64,000 bases of DNA from JAFGPS01 sp964628465 (GCA_964628465.1 CAZVOA010000001.1:124001-188000); one strand, 5' to 3'. Positions 16,249 through 25,420 are shown, counted from the first letter of the stretch. Made by a program: numbers and translations. Notes: generated by a model not told the origin, from the letters alone.

Positions 16249-18057
16249 TTAATTTGAATCCGGGTCAATTGGTTTCAGTTCTTTTCCTTTCAGGCCGGGA
16301 TAGTCTGCTGCGTATCGATAAACTCTGAAGATTTGAGTGTCCATTACACCGAAACCTGTTCCGCCGCCCCAGACTGGCAGATTTTGCGGCATTCCTTTTA
16401 AGCCGGCAACAGTTGGGTCTTCGCGAGAGACAACGAATCTTGGTAATTTCTCAGTTATCGTTTGCTGTTGGCCGCCAAAGCCGGGCATACCGGGGAAACC
16501 ACCGCGGCCGCCAAAACCACCGCCCATCATCCCACCCATCATGCCTCCCATCATTCCGCCGCCGAATTGAGATTTAGTATCAGGACCTTTCGGGCCGTCA
16601 CTACCGGTATAAACACATCGCCAGATAACTTTCTTATCAGGTGTCACCTCGAAGAAAACGCCGTATGCACCAGAGCATATCAAAGTATTACCGTTAGGCT
16701 GGCGTTCTGCTCCGGAGATGTGCATCGAGAAGAAATCTGTTTTATTCGGAGCGGCGTAACTCCATATCGCTTCTTTCGGGCCGTAAGCCTTTCCCTTTTC
16801 GAGAGGATAATTTCCATTTTCATCTACAGGCGTGACAATCTCATCAACAGATGAATAGTCACCACCTGGCCTGTATGGTCCGTTGTTAAATACCATCAAA
16901 TGTCCCGCGCCGGGTTTTCCCTTTGTAATCCAGTGGACGTCATGCTGGTTGAAGAACTTCTGGTCATCTTCGGTTCCGGCTCGATAAGCACGAGGACTTC
17001 CCCATCTGTAAATCAGGTCGCCGCCTTTGCCATATTTTCCGCCGGTGTGACCTTTTGCCTGTTCTGTTGTTGTGCTATGGTCAATCATCCAGATTTCGCT
17101 GAATCCGTAGCAGCTTATCGCAATCTGGTCGAGGTCGGAATTATAATCAATAGCGTTTGTATGCAACCAGTCTGGCGCAACTGTACCACCTGCGCCAGTC
17201 AATCCCGGCATAATCATTCCGCCCATCATACCGCCTGGCGCTCCGCCAAAACCTCCGCGTCCCCCACCGAAACCACCCATTGCAGGTTGAGCCACTCCGG
17301 CGGCGGGAGTAACTGTACGATTTGCAGTAAAATTAATATCGATAAGTTCCGGATGTGCAGCCACGTCACCATAATTGGCTTTGTTTTTATCAAAATCCTG
17401 AATCAGGTGATCCCAAGAGTGCCATTGCCAGACTATTTCGCCGCCGTTATTAACTTTGTCCGGTTTTACTTCGATAATAAAGTCAGGATGAAGAACGTTA
17501 TTTCCCTGAACACTTGGATTCCTGCCAGCGTCGATTGCTTCCTGTGCGGTTTTTCTTTCCCATGCGATACAGAGAATATTTCCATTGGGCAATATTTCAA
17601 TATCATGGTGTGTGATATGGTCATCACTGTAGAACTTGAATTCCCAGACAACTTTTCCATCCCAGTCAATTTCCTGTATACGTCCGCCCGCACCGCCGCC
17701 CCTGCTTTCCGAACCGAATCCAGGCATTACGCCAAAACCGCCCATGCCGCCGAATCCTCCGCGTCCACGTGGAGCGTTTTGTCCGGCAGCAGGTTGCTCA
17801 AGCTGATCAACCGTACTTGTGCGCAAGAGATTTCCATTCTCAAGTAAATACGCGCTGATTGCGGGCGAGCCGTCGTTAAGCCAATAATGTACTACGTTGC
17901 CATCCATATCGATAAGATACGTTGTTGTATGGAAATTCGGAGCTACAAGATTATATCCATCATAGGTCTTATTAGCTGTACCGCCCATTACTGAAACGGA
18001 TAAAACAATTGCTGATAGCAACAGCACGGATTTTAATATTCTTTTAAACATGTTCAT
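16249..18057 (-). CDS. Arylsulfotransferase-like secreted beta-propeller, copy 2
   Basis: This 602-residue secreted protein (signal peptide ends about SVMGG) resembles the ASST/arylsulfotransferase beta-propeller family. It has YDGYNLVAPNFHTTTYLIDM, NLLRTSTV, the conserved HHDIEILPNGNILCIAWE, HTNAIDYNSDLDQIAIS, HDVHWITKGKPGAGHLMVFNNG and RQPNGNTLICSGA. Three Gly/Met/Phe-rich low-complexity inserts interrupt the fold (around residues 90-125, 260-290 and 500-530, including GGMMGGMMGGMMGG). Family members transfer sulfate between phenols, but whether this one is catalytic is not shown; His residues are present at the expected place. Met3 is an alternative start. It is a tandem paralogue of the next gene upstream. 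Confidence 0.75.
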   Translation of the reverse strand: MNMFKRILKSVLLLSAIVLSVSVMGGTANKTYDGYNLVAPNFHTTTYLIDMDGNVVHYWLNDGSPAISAYLLENGNLLRTSTVDQLEQPAAGQNAPRGRGGFGGMGGFGVMPGFGSESRGGGAGGRIQEIDWDGKVVWEFKFYSDDHITHHDIEILPNGNILCIAWERKTAQEAIDAGRNPSVQGNNVLHPDFIIEVKPDKVNNGGEIVWQWHSWDHLIQDFDKNKANYGDVAAHPELIDINFTANRTVTPAAGVAQPAMGGFGGGRGGFGGAPGGMMGGMIMPGLTGAGGTVAPDWLHTNAIDYNSDLDQIAISCYGFSEIWMIDHSTTTEQAKGHTGGKYGKGGDLIYRWGSPRAYRAGTEDDQKFFNQHDVHWITKGKPGAGHLMVFNNGPYRPGGDYSSVDEIVTPVDENGNYPLEKGKAYGPKEAIWSYAAPNKTDFFSMHISGAERQPNGNTLICSGAYGVFFEVTPDKKVIWRCVYTGSDGPKGPDTKSQFGGGMMGGMMGGMMGGGFGGRGGFPGMPGFGGQQQTITEKLPRFVVSREDPTVAGLKGMPQNLPVWGGGTGFGVMDTQIFRVYRYAADYPGLKGKELKPIDPDSN

Positions 18058-18084
18058 TTTCCCAATAAATCAAATAATATTTTC

Positions 18085-19827
18085 TTAATTACTTGCATCT
18101 TCTTTTATTGGAGTCAGTTCTTTTCCTTTTAGTGCTGGATGATCAGCAGGGATACGAACTGCGCGGAAAATCTGGTTAGCCATATTCATGCCACCCATTC
18201 CACCGCCTGCGCCGCCACGTGCACCGCCTCTTCTTGCACCGCCACCAGCAATACCAGTTCCTGCGCCGCCCTGGCCAAATTGACCTCTCATACCGGCCAT
18301 ACCTGCACCTCTTTGTCCCTGAGGCGCGGGTGAATTTACATCAGCGGGAGCGGCTCCCATGCCTCTCATGCCGCCAAAACCTCCTGCGCCACCCATCATA
18401 CCAGCGCCAAAACCTCCGCCCATCATACCGCCGGCGCCACCGCCGCCTAAGCCGCTTGTAGAATAATCATATTCCCAAACAATTTTCTTATCTGATGTTA
18501 CTTCGAAGAAATGACCACTGGCACCTTCACATATAAGGGTATTTCCATTAGGCAATCGCTGCGCGCCTGCAATATTCTGAGAATAAAAGTTCGTTTTTTC
18601 ATTTGGATCCATATATTGCCAAACAGGTTCTACATCCGCAAAGACTTTACCATTCATCTTAAAATTACCTTTATCATCCATTGGAAGAGTAAATTCTTCA
18701 ACAGAAGAATAGTTGCCGTCAAGTCGATTCGGACCATTATTGAAAATTAGCAGGTGACCTTCGCCCGGTAAACCTTTTTCTATCCAGTGAATATCATGCG
18801 GACTGAATAATTTCTTATCTTGAATTGTACCTTGTTTATAAGCAGCAGGATTTCCATACCTGTAAACCAGGTCGCCGCCATTTCCATGTTTGCCCCCGGT
18901 ATGACCTTTTGCCTGTTCTGTGGTTATGCTATGGTCAATCACCCAGATTTCACTAAATGTATAGCTGCTGACAATAATCAGGTCGAGTTTTTCGTTATAA
19001 TCAATAGCATTTAGATGAGTCCAGTCTGTTACAGGTATTGGGCCGCCTCCCATCATACCTCCGCCCATCATACCTCCACCGCGGCGATTACCTTGTCCGG
19101 CACTTTGTGCTGTTTGATCCCAGCTGTCAGTATAATTAATATTAATCAATTCCGGATGTTCAGAAACATTACCATAATTGGGTTTGTTTGGATCAAAATC
19201 CTGAATCAAATGATCCCATGCATACCACTTCCAAACAACTTCAGCAGTATTAGGGCCTGTAGGTTTGAGTTCTACAATACAATCGGGATTTTGTTCTCCA
19301 GACTGAAATGCAGGATTGCGTCCAGCCGCGATTGATTCTTCAGCAGTTTTAGCATCCCAGCATATAAGAAGAATATTGCCATTCGGCATAAGTTCGATAT
19401 CGTGATGAGGAACTTCAGTATCAGTTGCATATATATATTCCCAGTCCAAACTTCCATCCCATTTAATTTTCTGAATTTTTCCACCAGCTCCGACTCCGCC
19501 TGGTTGCCGTCTTTCATTTCCGCCTGCCGCAGCACCGCCGCCACGACCTCCACGGCCGCCGCCCATCATTCCAGCAGTTCTGGATGCAGACCTTAACAGG
19601 TTACCATTATCAAGGAAATATGTACTGAATCCAGCACCTGTATCCATTTGCCATGTATGAACTACTTTACCATCCATATTTATAAGATATGTTGTAGTTC
19701 CGAATAATGGCTGGAAAAGAGTGTAACCATCGAATGCGTTATCGTTTGTTTGTGATAGAACATTTCCAAAAATTACAAAATGAAGAATTGCGAAAGCTGA
19801 TATGACGACAAATAAACCTTTTTTCAT
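18085..19827 (-). CDS. Arylsulfotransferase-like secreted beta-propeller, copy 1
   Basis: This 580-residue paralogue of the following gene has a signal peptide, then FDGYTLFQPLFGTTTYLINM, PHHDIELMPNGNILLICWD, HLNAIDYNEKLDLIIVSS, HDIHWIEKGLPGEGHLLIFNNG and RLPNGNTLICEGA. Gly/Met-rich inserts fall in the same places as in copy 2 but differ in length and sequence. The longest (about residues 455-560) is a string of GGAGGMMGGGFGAGMMGG-like words. A good AGGAG site precedes the ATG. The pair transcribes toward the ankyrin gene. Sulfatase-rich planctomycetes make a sulfate-related role plausible, but this is inference. Confidence 0.75.
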   Translation of the reverse strand: MKKGLFVVISAFAILHFVIFGNVLSQTNDNAFDGYTLFQPLFGTTTYLINMDGKVVHTWQMDTGAGFSTYFLDNGNLLRSASRTAGMMGGGRGGRGGGAAAGGNERRQPGGVGAGGKIQKIKWDGSLDWEYIYATDTEVPHHDIELMPNGNILLICWDAKTAEESIAAGRNPAFQSGEQNPDCIVELKPTGPNTAEVVWKWYAWDHLIQDFDPNKPNYGNVSEHPELININYTDSWDQTAQSAGQGNRRGGGMMGGGMMGGGPIPVTDWTHLNAIDYNEKLDLIIVSSYTFSEIWVIDHSITTEQAKGHTGGKHGNGGDLVYRYGNPAAYKQGTIQDKKLFSPHDIHWIEKGLPGEGHLLIFNNGPNRLDGNYSSVEEFTLPMDDKGNFKMNGKVFADVEPVWQYMDPNEKTNFYSQNIAGAQRLPNGNTLICEGASGHFFEVTSDKKIVWEYDYSTSGLGGGGAGGMMGGGFGAGMMGGAGGFGGMRGMGAAPADVNSPAPQGQRGAGMAGMRGQFGQGGAGTGIAGGGARRGGARGGAGGGMGGMNMANQIFRAVRIPADHPALKGKELTPIKEDASN

Positions 19828-20017
19828 TTTTTTGCTCCTCTTAACTGAGATAGACCTTTCCTATGAGTACTTTTACAGTTAAGACGTATCTTATCACATT
19901 ATTTATTGCATGAAAAGAGGAAAAAAGAATTGAACTTTTAAAATCAAAATCAGATTTCTTATCTATTATTTTTGAAATAATAATTTTTACGTTATAAACA
20001 ACACGCGTAAAATCAAA

Positions 20018-21601
20018 TCAACTTTCAGTAATTATACATAATTTTTCTGTAGATTTTGTAGATAAATCCGTATCGCAATGAGGACAACGAGGAGTATTTA
20101 AGCCGCGTTTTTTATTGCACTCATGACACTTTATCGTAGGAGTAAAATTCAAAGCAAGATATACAAGCAATCCTATAACATTAAACAAGAACACAAATAC
20201 AGACCACGAAATAAGGCCTGCAATACTTTTTCTTCTCGGCCATGCATGAATAAATGTAATACCTGCTAATACAACACTCCAAAGGTAACTATACATATTG
20301 TAATTCGGAACGAATCTAAATATATCTGTATATACTGGTATATAATCCCTATTGAATCGTATTAATAATCCATAAAGAGGCCTGCTAAATATATCAAAAA
20401 AAACGGGTGATATTTTTGCAAGATAATCGATTGTTTTTTGTTCAAGTATTCCCTCCTTACTAAATTCTATTTCTCGAGGTGATCTTACCCATTCGAATTT
20501 GTTTATTAATTTTATATTTCCTAAGGAGTCAACATCATATAATTCTTCAGCATATTCGACAGGTTGTTTCAATCGTTCCCAGTACCATTTCCAAAAAGCA
20601 TCAGAACCTCTTTTAAGGTTTGCGGGCGGAATTATTCCGAGAGAAGTTGCACGCATATAAATTCTGTCATTCCTAGCCGTAACGTTCGATATATCAATCT
20701 TCAAATCATCAGGCTTTTTTATCATAAAAGATTCATTCGGGTCACGAAGTACGACATAAGCGGAATTATTTTCCGTCCTGCAAAATATTAAAGGTCGATA
20801 ACCTTCGTTCATTTGATAATATTCACTATCAGGTCCCAACTCCATCCAGTTATGCAATAAAATGTCCCTGATTTTTCCATTCGCTATATGTAAAAGTTTT
20901 TGAAAGTTCTTTTTTCTAAAATCAATTTGAAATATATTTCTGTCATCGGCCCATAAGACAACTGGACCGCCGCCTTGAACCGGCACCCATACTTTAAGTT
21001 TCGTAGCTTTCTCTAATGGTTTTATTTGTGATTTTTCTTTAGTGAAACCATTCGAGCCGCAATATCCGATTATGTTTCCGTTCTTATCAAAACATTCGAA
21101 ATATTCTTCTATTTGATTATAACGCCACAAATCAATAAGCTCTCTGCCATTGAGAACTGGTACAATAAATGACATGTGCGAATCAGGGAACATCGAATCA
21201 AGCCTATTCATCATATAGTCATAGTTCATCGAATACCGAGTAGAATTTGACCATTTTAGATATTCGTCCGGAAACTCATTTTGTTTCCCTTGCCAGAGAA
21301 GATTATCGTTCAAATCATATATCATACATTGCTTATCTTCTGGCAAAGAAGAATCCCAGTATATTAAATTTACACTACCATCGGCCATGAATTCTTTACT
21401 TGAATTTTCTATTAGCATCTGATGGTCTACAGTTTTTTCAACTTGCTGATTCTGATTAGGAGAGATATCGTAAATATAAAAAGTTCGTATTAATTCCAAA
21501 GCAATAGTTTGGATAAACATTAACGATAACGAAAGTACAAATGTCAGCATCAATACTCTGCAGAATTTACCTGAAACTTCTAAATATTTTTTACTTTGCA
21601 T
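20018..21601 (-). CDS. Membrane protein with C-terminal zinc ribbon, linked to ABC exporter
   Basis: I do not recognise the full protein (527 residues). It has one N-terminal membrane segment (about residues 14-36) and a large, probably periplasmic domain. Two membrane segments follow near the C-terminus (about 430-485), then a cytoplasmic zinc-ribbon-like tail with two CxxC pairs (CHECNKKRG and CPHC). It begins 15 bp after the ABC permease gene and is the last gene of the GntR-ATPase-permease operon. It probably works with that transporter, perhaps as a sensor or accessory subunit. Confidence 0.6.
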   Translation of the reverse strand: MQSKKYLEVSGKFCRVLMLTFVLSLSLMFIQTIALELIRTFYIYDISPNQNQQVEKTVDHQMLIENSSKEFMADGSVNLIYWDSSLPEDKQCMIYDLNDNLLWQGKQNEFPDEYLKWSNSTRYSMNYDYMMNRLDSMFPDSHMSFIVPVLNGRELIDLWRYNQIEEYFECFDKNGNIIGYCGSNGFTKEKSQIKPLEKATKLKVWVPVQGGGPVVLWADDRNIFQIDFRKKNFQKLLHIANGKIRDILLHNWMELGPDSEYYQMNEGYRPLIFCRTENNSAYVVLRDPNESFMIKKPDDLKIDISNVTARNDRIYMRATSLGIIPPANLKRGSDAFWKWYWERLKQPVEYAEELYDVDSLGNIKLINKFEWVRSPREIEFSKEGILEQKTIDYLAKISPVFFDIFSRPLYGLLIRFNRDYIPVYTDIFRFVPNYNMYSYLWSVVLAGITFIHAWPRRKSIAGLISWSVFVFLFNVIGLLVYLALNFTPTIKCHECNKKRGLNTPRCPHCDTDLSTKSTEKLCIITES

Positions 21602-21616
21602 TTCGATACTCTCCCG

Positions 21617-22306
21617 TTAAAACTCTCTCTGTAAAAATACCTGATAAAGCTGTATAATTAAAACAACAAAAGCAAGTACAAAAATAAATACAGCACGATA
21701 AAAATATGCCTGAGAAATTATTATTGCGTACATTACTAAACCAAAAATTATACTGAACAATTTGGTCGTATACCATCGAGCTTTTGTTAAGGCACAAAGA
21801 GCTATTGAAATATATGCAATAAAACTAAGAAAAGCATAGAAAACACCTAAACGAACTATACCAGCTTCAGGCGGAATAATAACGCTTTTAAAATTACTTA
21901 CAATCTTAACAAATAATAACCATGCAAGTGACATACAAATTACCATTATTGCAGCGACTGAAATTTTAGATAAAAGTATCGCTGTTCTTGTTGTAGAACG
22001 ATGTATTATAAATTGCCATGTCTTTCTTATACCCGGCTTCCAGAAATGAATAAAACCAAGAGCCAAACCTAACAAAATAGTAATAAAGAACATTAAAACT
22101 GTCGAACCCTGTAATACATCTTCTCTTAATATATAATTTTGATTTACAATTTCACCGTTTTTAAAACCTCCGTAACCTTCCTGATTCATACTATACAATC
22201 TCATGCGAACACTAAACAAACAAAGTATATACAATGAAATTATTGATACTAAAATCCATGGTATCGCGTCTTTAATATCTTTTTTCAATAAAGTGAAAAA
22301 CTTCAT
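21617..22306 (-). CDS. ABC-2 type transporter permease
   Basis: This 229-residue integral membrane protein has about six hydrophobic segments (near residues 14-32, 70-88, 110-128, 145-170, 180-200 and 205-222), as expected of an ABC-2 permease subunit. It starts one base after the ATPase stop codon, so the two are translationally coupled. The ATPase plus this permease make up an exporter or membrane-stress transporter of the YtrBC/BcrAB kind; the substrate is unknown. Confidence 0.8.
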   Translation of the reverse strand: MKFFTLLKKDIKDAIPWILVSIISLYILCLFSVRMRLYSMNQEGYGGFKNGEIVNQNYILREDVLQGSTVLMFFITILLGLALGFIHFWKPGIRKTWQFIIHRSTTRTAILLSKISVAAIMVICMSLAWLLFVKIVSNFKSVIIPPEAGIVRLGVFYAFLSFIAYISIALCALTKARWYTTKLFSIIFGLVMYAIIISQAYFYRAVFIFVLAFVVLIIQLYQVFLQREF

Positions 22307-22307
22307 A

Positions 22308-23231
22308 TCATTTTACCTCCCATTGGAATTGTTTTTCTCTTCTTTTCGGTTCGGTAAACTCAATAAACTGGTCCTCAAGATTCATTGGAATAATCTCGTA
22401 ATTTTCAGCTTTCGCGGTATTTGCCCATTCCTTTATTTTATCATCAGATGTTTCGACTAAAACAACTTCAAGCTCTTTACCTAATATTCTGTAATTCAGA
22501 AGACCTTCAATGTCAATGTTTTTGGGAATATCTCCTTTTAAGGAAAATCTCGCTTTCTTGACAGATTCTCTGAACTTATCAATCGAACAATTCGCTCTCA
22601 ATCGTCCTTTATCAAGAACAACTATCCTGTTTGAAACACGTTCTACATCACTTAAAATATGACTGGAAAACAGCACAGTTCTTCCTTCCTGCATGATAAG
22701 GCGAATTATCCCCTGCAAAAATTGTCTTCTTATAGCCGGGTCAAGTCCCAATGTCGGGTCGTCCATAATCAATAATTCAGGATGCGGCGCCAACGCAAGA
22801 GCAAGAGAAACCTGTGCGCGCTGGCCGTTAGAGAGATGTTTTATTTTCTGCTTTTTCGACAGTTCAAAATATTCAATCATCTCGGCAAAAAATTTATCAT
22901 CCCATTTTCCTTCGAAGAAAGGCTTCTGAAATTTCTCAAGCTGGGAAATAGTCATCCCGTGAAACAACCTGTGTCCTTCAGTAACATAACCTATTCTCTG
23001 TCGAATCTGCGGCGTAAGAGCCATCGAATCACATCCCAAAACTGTAGAACCTCCAGAAGTCGGCTTAAGAAAACCAAGTAAAAGCTTTATCGCGGTTGTT
23101 TTGCCCGCACCGTTCCTGCCGATAAAGCCGCATATGCAACCCTGTGGAATTTTCAAATCAAAGTTCTCCAAAGCGGCTTTCTTTGAAAAATATTTGGTAA
23201 GACCTTTTGTTTCGAGAACTATTTCGCTCAT
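22308..23231 (-). CDS. ABC transporter ATP-binding protein
   Basis: This 307-residue ABC ATPase has Walker A GRNGAGKTT, a signature motif written LSNGQRAQ instead of LSGGQ, and Walker B LLIMDDPTLGLDP. The usual catalytic Glu after the Walker B Asp is an Asp here. An H-loop follows as LFSSHILSDVERV. The C-terminal 90 residues form the small extra domain common in drug/bacitracin-type ABC-2 exporters. Its start codon overlaps the GntR stop by 4 bp (ATGA), so regulator and transporter are co-translated. Confidence 0.92.
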   Translation of the reverse strand: MSEIVLETKGLTKYFSKKAALENFDLKIPQGCICGFIGRNGAGKTTAIKLLLGFLKPTSGGSTVLGCDSMALTPQIRQRIGYVTEGHRLFHGMTISQLEKFQKPFFEGKWDDKFFAEMIEYFELSKKQKIKHLSNGQRAQVSLALALAPHPELLIMDDPTLGLDPAIRRQFLQGIIRLIMQEGRTVLFSSHILSDVERVSNRIVVLDKGRLRANCSIDKFRESVKKARFSLKGDIPKNIDIEGLLNYRILGKELEVVLVETSDDKIKEWANTAKAENYEIIPMNLEDQFIEFTEPKRREKQFQWEVK

Positions 23232-23641
23232 TTTTTCTCTCCTGATTTACCTGGTTTATCAGAGAATTTTTCAAGCCTTGAATTAAACATTTCGGAAATA
23301 TCTTTTGGCTTAAGACCAAGATTTATTGCACGCGTAATTATATTGTCTATCCTCTCATTAAGATAGTTTACCTCTGCAATATCAGTTGAACGTTCATTTT
23401 TATCCGCTATATATGTTCCAGAACCTGTTTTTGTAACAATCAGTTTTGCCTGTTCGAGAAATGTGTATGCTTTTGCGACTGTATTGGGATTTATCACAAG
23501 CTCGGAAGCAAGCTTCCTTACGGCTGGCAACTTATCTCCAGGACTTAACTTGCCTTCGGCAATCGCTTTGCTTATTTGATTTACAAGCTGAGCATATAAA
23601 GGCTCATTCGAGCCGGCTGATATTTGTAACCATAAAGCCAT
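23228..23641 (-). CDS. GntR-family regulator, YtrA-like
   Basis: This 137-residue regulator has the winged-helix GntR DNA-binding domain: PLYAQLVNQISKAIAEGKL, GDKLPAVRKLASELVINPNTVAKAY and KTGSGTYIA. Only a short helical tail follows, which is typical of the YtrA subfamily that controls adjacent ABC transporters. The start chosen is ATG 23641 (MALWLQIS), with AGGA about 9 bp upstream; an in-frame non-ATG start six codons earlier is less likely. An inverted repeat inside its own promoter suggests autorepression. Confidence 0.9.
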   Translation of the reverse strand: MALWLQISAGSNEPLYAQLVNQISKAIAEGKLSPGDKLPAVRKLASELVINPNTVAKAYTFLEQAKLIVTKTGSGTYIADKNERSTDIAEVNYLNERIDNIITRAINLGLKPKDISEMFNSRLEKFSDKPGKSGEKK

Positions 23642-23683
23642 ATCATAATATCCTGACAACTATAAAATAATATTGTATTACTA

Positions 23684-23712
23684 CATATAATACACTTTGT
23701 ATTATTTGTCAA
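23684..23712 (-). promoter_or_regulatory. Promoter with operator dyad for the GntR-ABC operon
   Basis: On the minus strand TTGACA (23712-23707), a 17-bp spacer and TATATG (23689-23684) make a promoter. The spacer region holds a perfect 8-bp inverted repeat with 3-bp centre (ATAATACA-CTT-TGTATTAT, plus-strand 23687-23705). Another TGTATTA half-site lies just downstream in transcription. A repressor bound there would block RNA polymerase, and the encoded GntR protein is the obvious candidate. Confidence 0.6.
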
Positions 23713-23773
23713 GAATAATTTAAATATTTTTTTTATTATTTTTATATGTATATGGTTATTAAGGATTTGCGCA

Positions 23774-23805
23774 TAAAAAAAATCCCCGTAAGATACGGGG
23801 ATTTT
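23774..23805 (-). terminator. Intrinsic terminator after the recombinase gene
   Basis: A perfect 12-bp stem (AAAATCCCCGTA 23779-23790 with its complement 23794-23805) has a 3-nt loop. On the minus strand it runs into a T-run (plus-strand A-run at 23774-23782). It lies 24 bp past the recombinase stop codon. The few T residues on the other side make it weakly bidirectional. Confidence 0.85.
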
Positions 23806-23828
23806 CAATTTGTTAATTGCAGCTTTGC

Positions 23829-24845
23829 TTAGTTATGAAGAGGATTGGGATTAAATTCATCATTTCGAGGATGGGCATTATCGTAAACTTCTTTTAATCT
23901 TGCTGTCGTAAGGTGTGTATAAACCTGTGTAGTCGAAAGTGACTGGTGTCCCAGTAATTCCTGGACGCTTCTCAGGTCGGCACCGTTATTAAGCATATGT
24001 GTCGCAAAGCTGTGACGCAATGTATGTGGGCTGATAGCTGGATCAAGTCCGGCCATTTTCAGGTACTTATCCATTTTGCGGCGAACACTTCTTGTGCTTA
24101 AACGCTTGCCGTGCTTATTGACAAAAAGAACCTTCGGATCGAAATTGGTATTATTCTGCGCTCTCTTGTTTCGGTATTCCATATAATGCTGAATAGTTTG
24201 CAGAGCGGAAGTACCGATAGGAGCGATTCTTTCCTTCTTGCCTTTACCTCTGACATGAATTACTTCACCGAGGAAATCTATGTCTTCCATATTGAGAGCG
24301 ACGAGTTCACTTACTCTTACACCAGTACTGTACAGTGTCTCCATAATCGCCCTGTCCCTTGCTCCGAGCCAGGTATTTGTTTGCGGGGTTTCGAGCAGTC
24401 TCTTGACTTCTTCATACTCGAGGAAACGAGGCAGCTTCTTTTCCTGTTTAGGTGTCCTTACTGACGTAACAGGATTGGAACTGATATAGTTTCTCTTAAC
24501 AAGAAATTTATAGAAGCTTCTAAGTGTCGCAAGTTTTCTTGCGACTGTGGCTTTCGAATATTCCTTTTCGTTAAGGTGCGCCATGTACGCTCTAATTGAT
24601 TCCGTATCCACAGACAGAACAAGTGTGTTTATATCGACATGTGTAGCAACCGCGGTAGCCGTACCATTATCATGATGCTCCATCGACATAGAATCGTTTT
24701 CATGACTTCCATCCTCATGCGATACGCCCAGAAAATCACCGAACTGTATCAAATCAGCACCATAACATTTTGCGGTATGTTCTGAAAATCGTCTTTCAAA
24801 TTTGAGGTAATCCAAAAATTCGTTTATGATTTTACTTTCTTCCAT
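23829..24845 (-). CDS. Xer-type tyrosine recombinase
   Basis: This 338-residue tyrosine recombinase has all catalytic residues: Arg177 (STGVRVSEL), Lys201 (RGKGKKER), His274 and Arg277 (HTLRHSFATHML), His300 (LLGHQSLSTTQVYTH) and Tyr309. The N-terminal SAM-like DNA-binding domain is interrupted at about residues 41-75 by an acidic, His-rich stretch (DGSHENDSMSMEHHDNG) not usual in XerC/XerD. Without it the length would match the family (about 300). The likely role is chromosome dimer resolution at dif, though XerC and XerD cannot be told apart from this sequence. No phage or integron genes are near. Confidence 0.9.
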   Translation of the reverse strand: MEESKIINEFLDYLKFERRFSEHTAKCYGADLIQFGDFLGVSHEDGSHENDSMSMEHHDNGTATAVATHVDINTLVLSVDTESIRAYMAHLNEKEYSKATVARKLATLRSFYKFLVKRNYISSNPVTSVRTPKQEKKLPRFLEYEEVKRLLETPQTNTWLGARDRAIMETLYSTGVRVSELVALNMEDIDFLGEVIHVRGKGKKERIAPIGTSALQTIQHYMEYRNKRAQNNTNFDPKVLFVNKHGKRLSTRSVRRKMDKYLKMAGLDPAISPHTLRHSFATHMLNNGADLRSVQELLGHQSLSTTQVYTHLTTARLKEVYDNAHPRNDEFNPNPLHN

Positions 24846-24913
24846 AATGTCCCTATCTTTTTACGAGAGTTTTGGTTATATATCTTAAATTTCCAATCTT
24901 CCGGAATTTACAT

Positions 24914-25153
24914 TTAATTCAGATTCAACTGTGTATCCTTTTGTCCACCGAGAAGTTCGTCCGCCTGGCAAATCAGCAATTGTGTCAGTTTGAAACTCAG
25001 CACCGCCGCGTCAAACCAGTCAAAACTCGTCCTTTTGTCTTTCGCCTGTTTTATAAGAGCATCGAGAAGCTCATCTTCACAGCCGTCTTCATAACGAAAA
25101 ATAAACTTCTCAGAGCCTTTATTCAAAACCAATTGTCTTTTCATATTTTCCAT
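24914..25153 (-). CDS. Small conserved-looking protein with DWFDAAVLS motif
   Basis: This 79-residue cytoplasmic protein has no signal peptide or membrane segment. The sequence FRYEDGCEDELLDALIKQAKD followed by SFDWFDAAVLSFKL resembles a short protein I associate with planctomycetes (Phycisphaerae), where a DWFDAAVLS segment recurs; its function is unknown. It lies 68 bp upstream of the recombinase gene on the same strand and may be co-transcribed. Met4 is an alternative start; neither start has a strong ribosome site. Confidence 0.6.
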   Translation of the reverse strand: MENMKRQLVLNKGSEKFIFRYEDGCEDELLDALIKQAKDKRTSFDWFDAAVLSFKLTQLLICQADELLGGQKDTQLNLN

Positions 25154-25420
25154 AATTTTATATCACTTAAAAAGAACCTGTGATAATAGCGACACTTTTC
25201 GAATATTCATAAGGCTTTTATCGGCCAATAATGATTTTAGCTTTACAAAATTATGAAAATGTGATGAGGAAAATTGATTATAAATATAAGTGTTTACAAA
25301 TAATTAACAAAATGAGGACAAAAAGAATGTCTGATAATATACATTCTCTTGTTCACTTTCCGCCTTATGTATTGGATTATGAATTGAATATATTTTGTTA
25401 TATTTTAAGTTATCCACAAG
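25154..25420. other. Intergenic region without a clear gene
   Basis: This is A+T-rich DNA between the small protein and the radical SAM gene. A 38-codon plus-strand frame starting at 25327 has a GAGGAC ribosome-like site, but its composition does not look coding. A perfect DnaA-box-like TTATCCACA lies at 25410-25418, with an inverted near-copy at 25432-25440 inside the end of the next gene. Confidence 0.4.
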
